Shown piece by piece: positions 23,539 through 23,853 of a stretch of 23,853 nucleotides of DNA. The DNA comes from DATAFO01 sp046728015 (GTDB lineage Bacteria; Actinomycetota; Thermoleophilia; Solirubrobacterales; 70-9): contig JBKPDQ010000046.1 in NCBI GenBank assembly GCA_046728015.1, positions 1 through 23,853 on the forward strand. Reading direction: 5' to 3'. How positions within the stretch are numbered: position 1 is the stretch's first letter; every line of letters starts with the position of its first letter. Under the pieces are notes generated by a model that worked only from the letters and a program-made list of their open reading frames with translations, was not told the DNA's origin and did not search any database. The translations under genes and the position numbers were made by a program.

Positions 23539-23853
23539 CACGCCACCTCCGTGGCATGGCGGGGGGATGGGCTCGCGAGAGCCTGCGTGTCCGCCGTGCG
23601 GTGCGCGGACCGGAAGCGGCGTAGGCGCAGCGCGTTGGCGACGACCGAGACGCTGGAGAGCGCCATCGCGAGGCCGGCGATCAGTGGGTTGAGGAGGCCG
23701 GCGGCGGCCAGGGGGAGGGCGGCGAGGTTGTAGCCGAACGCCCAGGCGAGGTTCTGCTTGATCGTGCGCAGCGTGGCGCGGGAGAGCCGGATGGCGTCGG
23801 CGGCGGCGCGCAGGTCGCCGGAGACGAGCGTGAGGTCGGAGGCCTCGATGGCG
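23538..23853 (-). CDS. copA: Cu+ P1B-type ATPase, C-terminal end (N-terminus beyond window)
   Basis: The minus strand from the window edge to 23538 encodes 104 residues plus a stop. It begins AIEASDLTLVSGDL, the end of the P-domain as in CopA-like ATPases, and continues with RLSRATLRTIKQNLAWAFGYN (helix 7) and GLAMALSSVSVVANALRLRR (helix 8). The Tyr-Asn in FGYN and the Met and Ser of MALSS are the Cu(I) ligand motifs of P1B-1 pumps, which export copper using ATP. A hydrophilic tail follows (RSAHRTADTQ..., ending HATEVA). It has been cut off by the window edge; the ATPase core and N-terminal metal domains are not visible. The stop overlaps the AhpD-like start by one base. Confidence 0.9.
   Translation of the reverse strand, partial: AIEASDLTLVSGDLRAAADAIRLSRATLRTIKQNLAWAFGYNLAALPLAAAGLLNPLIAGLAMALSSVSVVANALRLRRFRSAHRTADTQALASPSPRHATEVA

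Overview
The window is high-GC, densely coded DNA with actinobacterial traits: GTG and ATG starts, many 1-4 base stop/start overlaps, TAnnnT-type -10 elements, a large cyclase-ATPase-LuxR regulator and several class III cyclase domains. The mix of CHRD, LVIVD-repeat, SodC-like and PQQ-dehydrogenase secreted proteins points to soil Actinomycetota, possibly Thermoleophilia (Solirubrobacterales/Gaiellales). That placement is inference. I saw no rRNA, tRNA, CRISPR array, transposase or phage gene.

Left third (1-7376): an exported-protein region. It holds a truncated CHRD protein (minus strand), a probable operon of an LVIVD-repeat protein, a Cu-site SodC-like protein and a PQQ-dependent sugar dehydrogenase, then two more secreted LVIVD-type proteins that converge on a strong hairpin. 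Next comes a BlaI/CopY-type repressor translationally coupled to an M56 (BlaR1-like) membrane protease with a His-rich tail (7686-9037). The same perfect dyad, CCTAC-N5-GTAGG, occurs between the repressor gene and the third LVIVD gene, and just upstream of the promoter of the second LVIVD gene. This suggests that the protease/repressor pair controls the exported proteins.

Middle (9109-15411): a class III nucleotide cyclase fused to a metal-type YHS domain, a Met-rich four-helix membrane protein with a His tail, and a 1142-residue regulator (degenerate cyclase + AAA ATPase + LuxR HTH) divergent from a DHA2-type MFS exporter.

Right third (15655-23853): a metal and redox set. A multicopper oxidase carries two inserted heavy-metal-binding domains and a 16-His stretch. 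It overlaps an FAD oxidoreductase gene, which overlaps a DJ-1/PfpI gene. A PAS histidine kinase whose receiver-like N-terminus is split off by an apparent frameshift follows, then a 16-Cys Csp-like copper-binding protein (also with a likely frameshift near its start), a second DHA2 exporter, an AhpD-like protein and the C-terminus of a Cu+ P-type ATPase. Taken together, copper binding, oxidation and export genes flank signalling proteins that carry metal-type domains. The most interesting candidates are the BlaI/M56 regulon of LVIVD proteins and the cyclase-YHS fusion, which could couple metal status to cyclic nucleotide.
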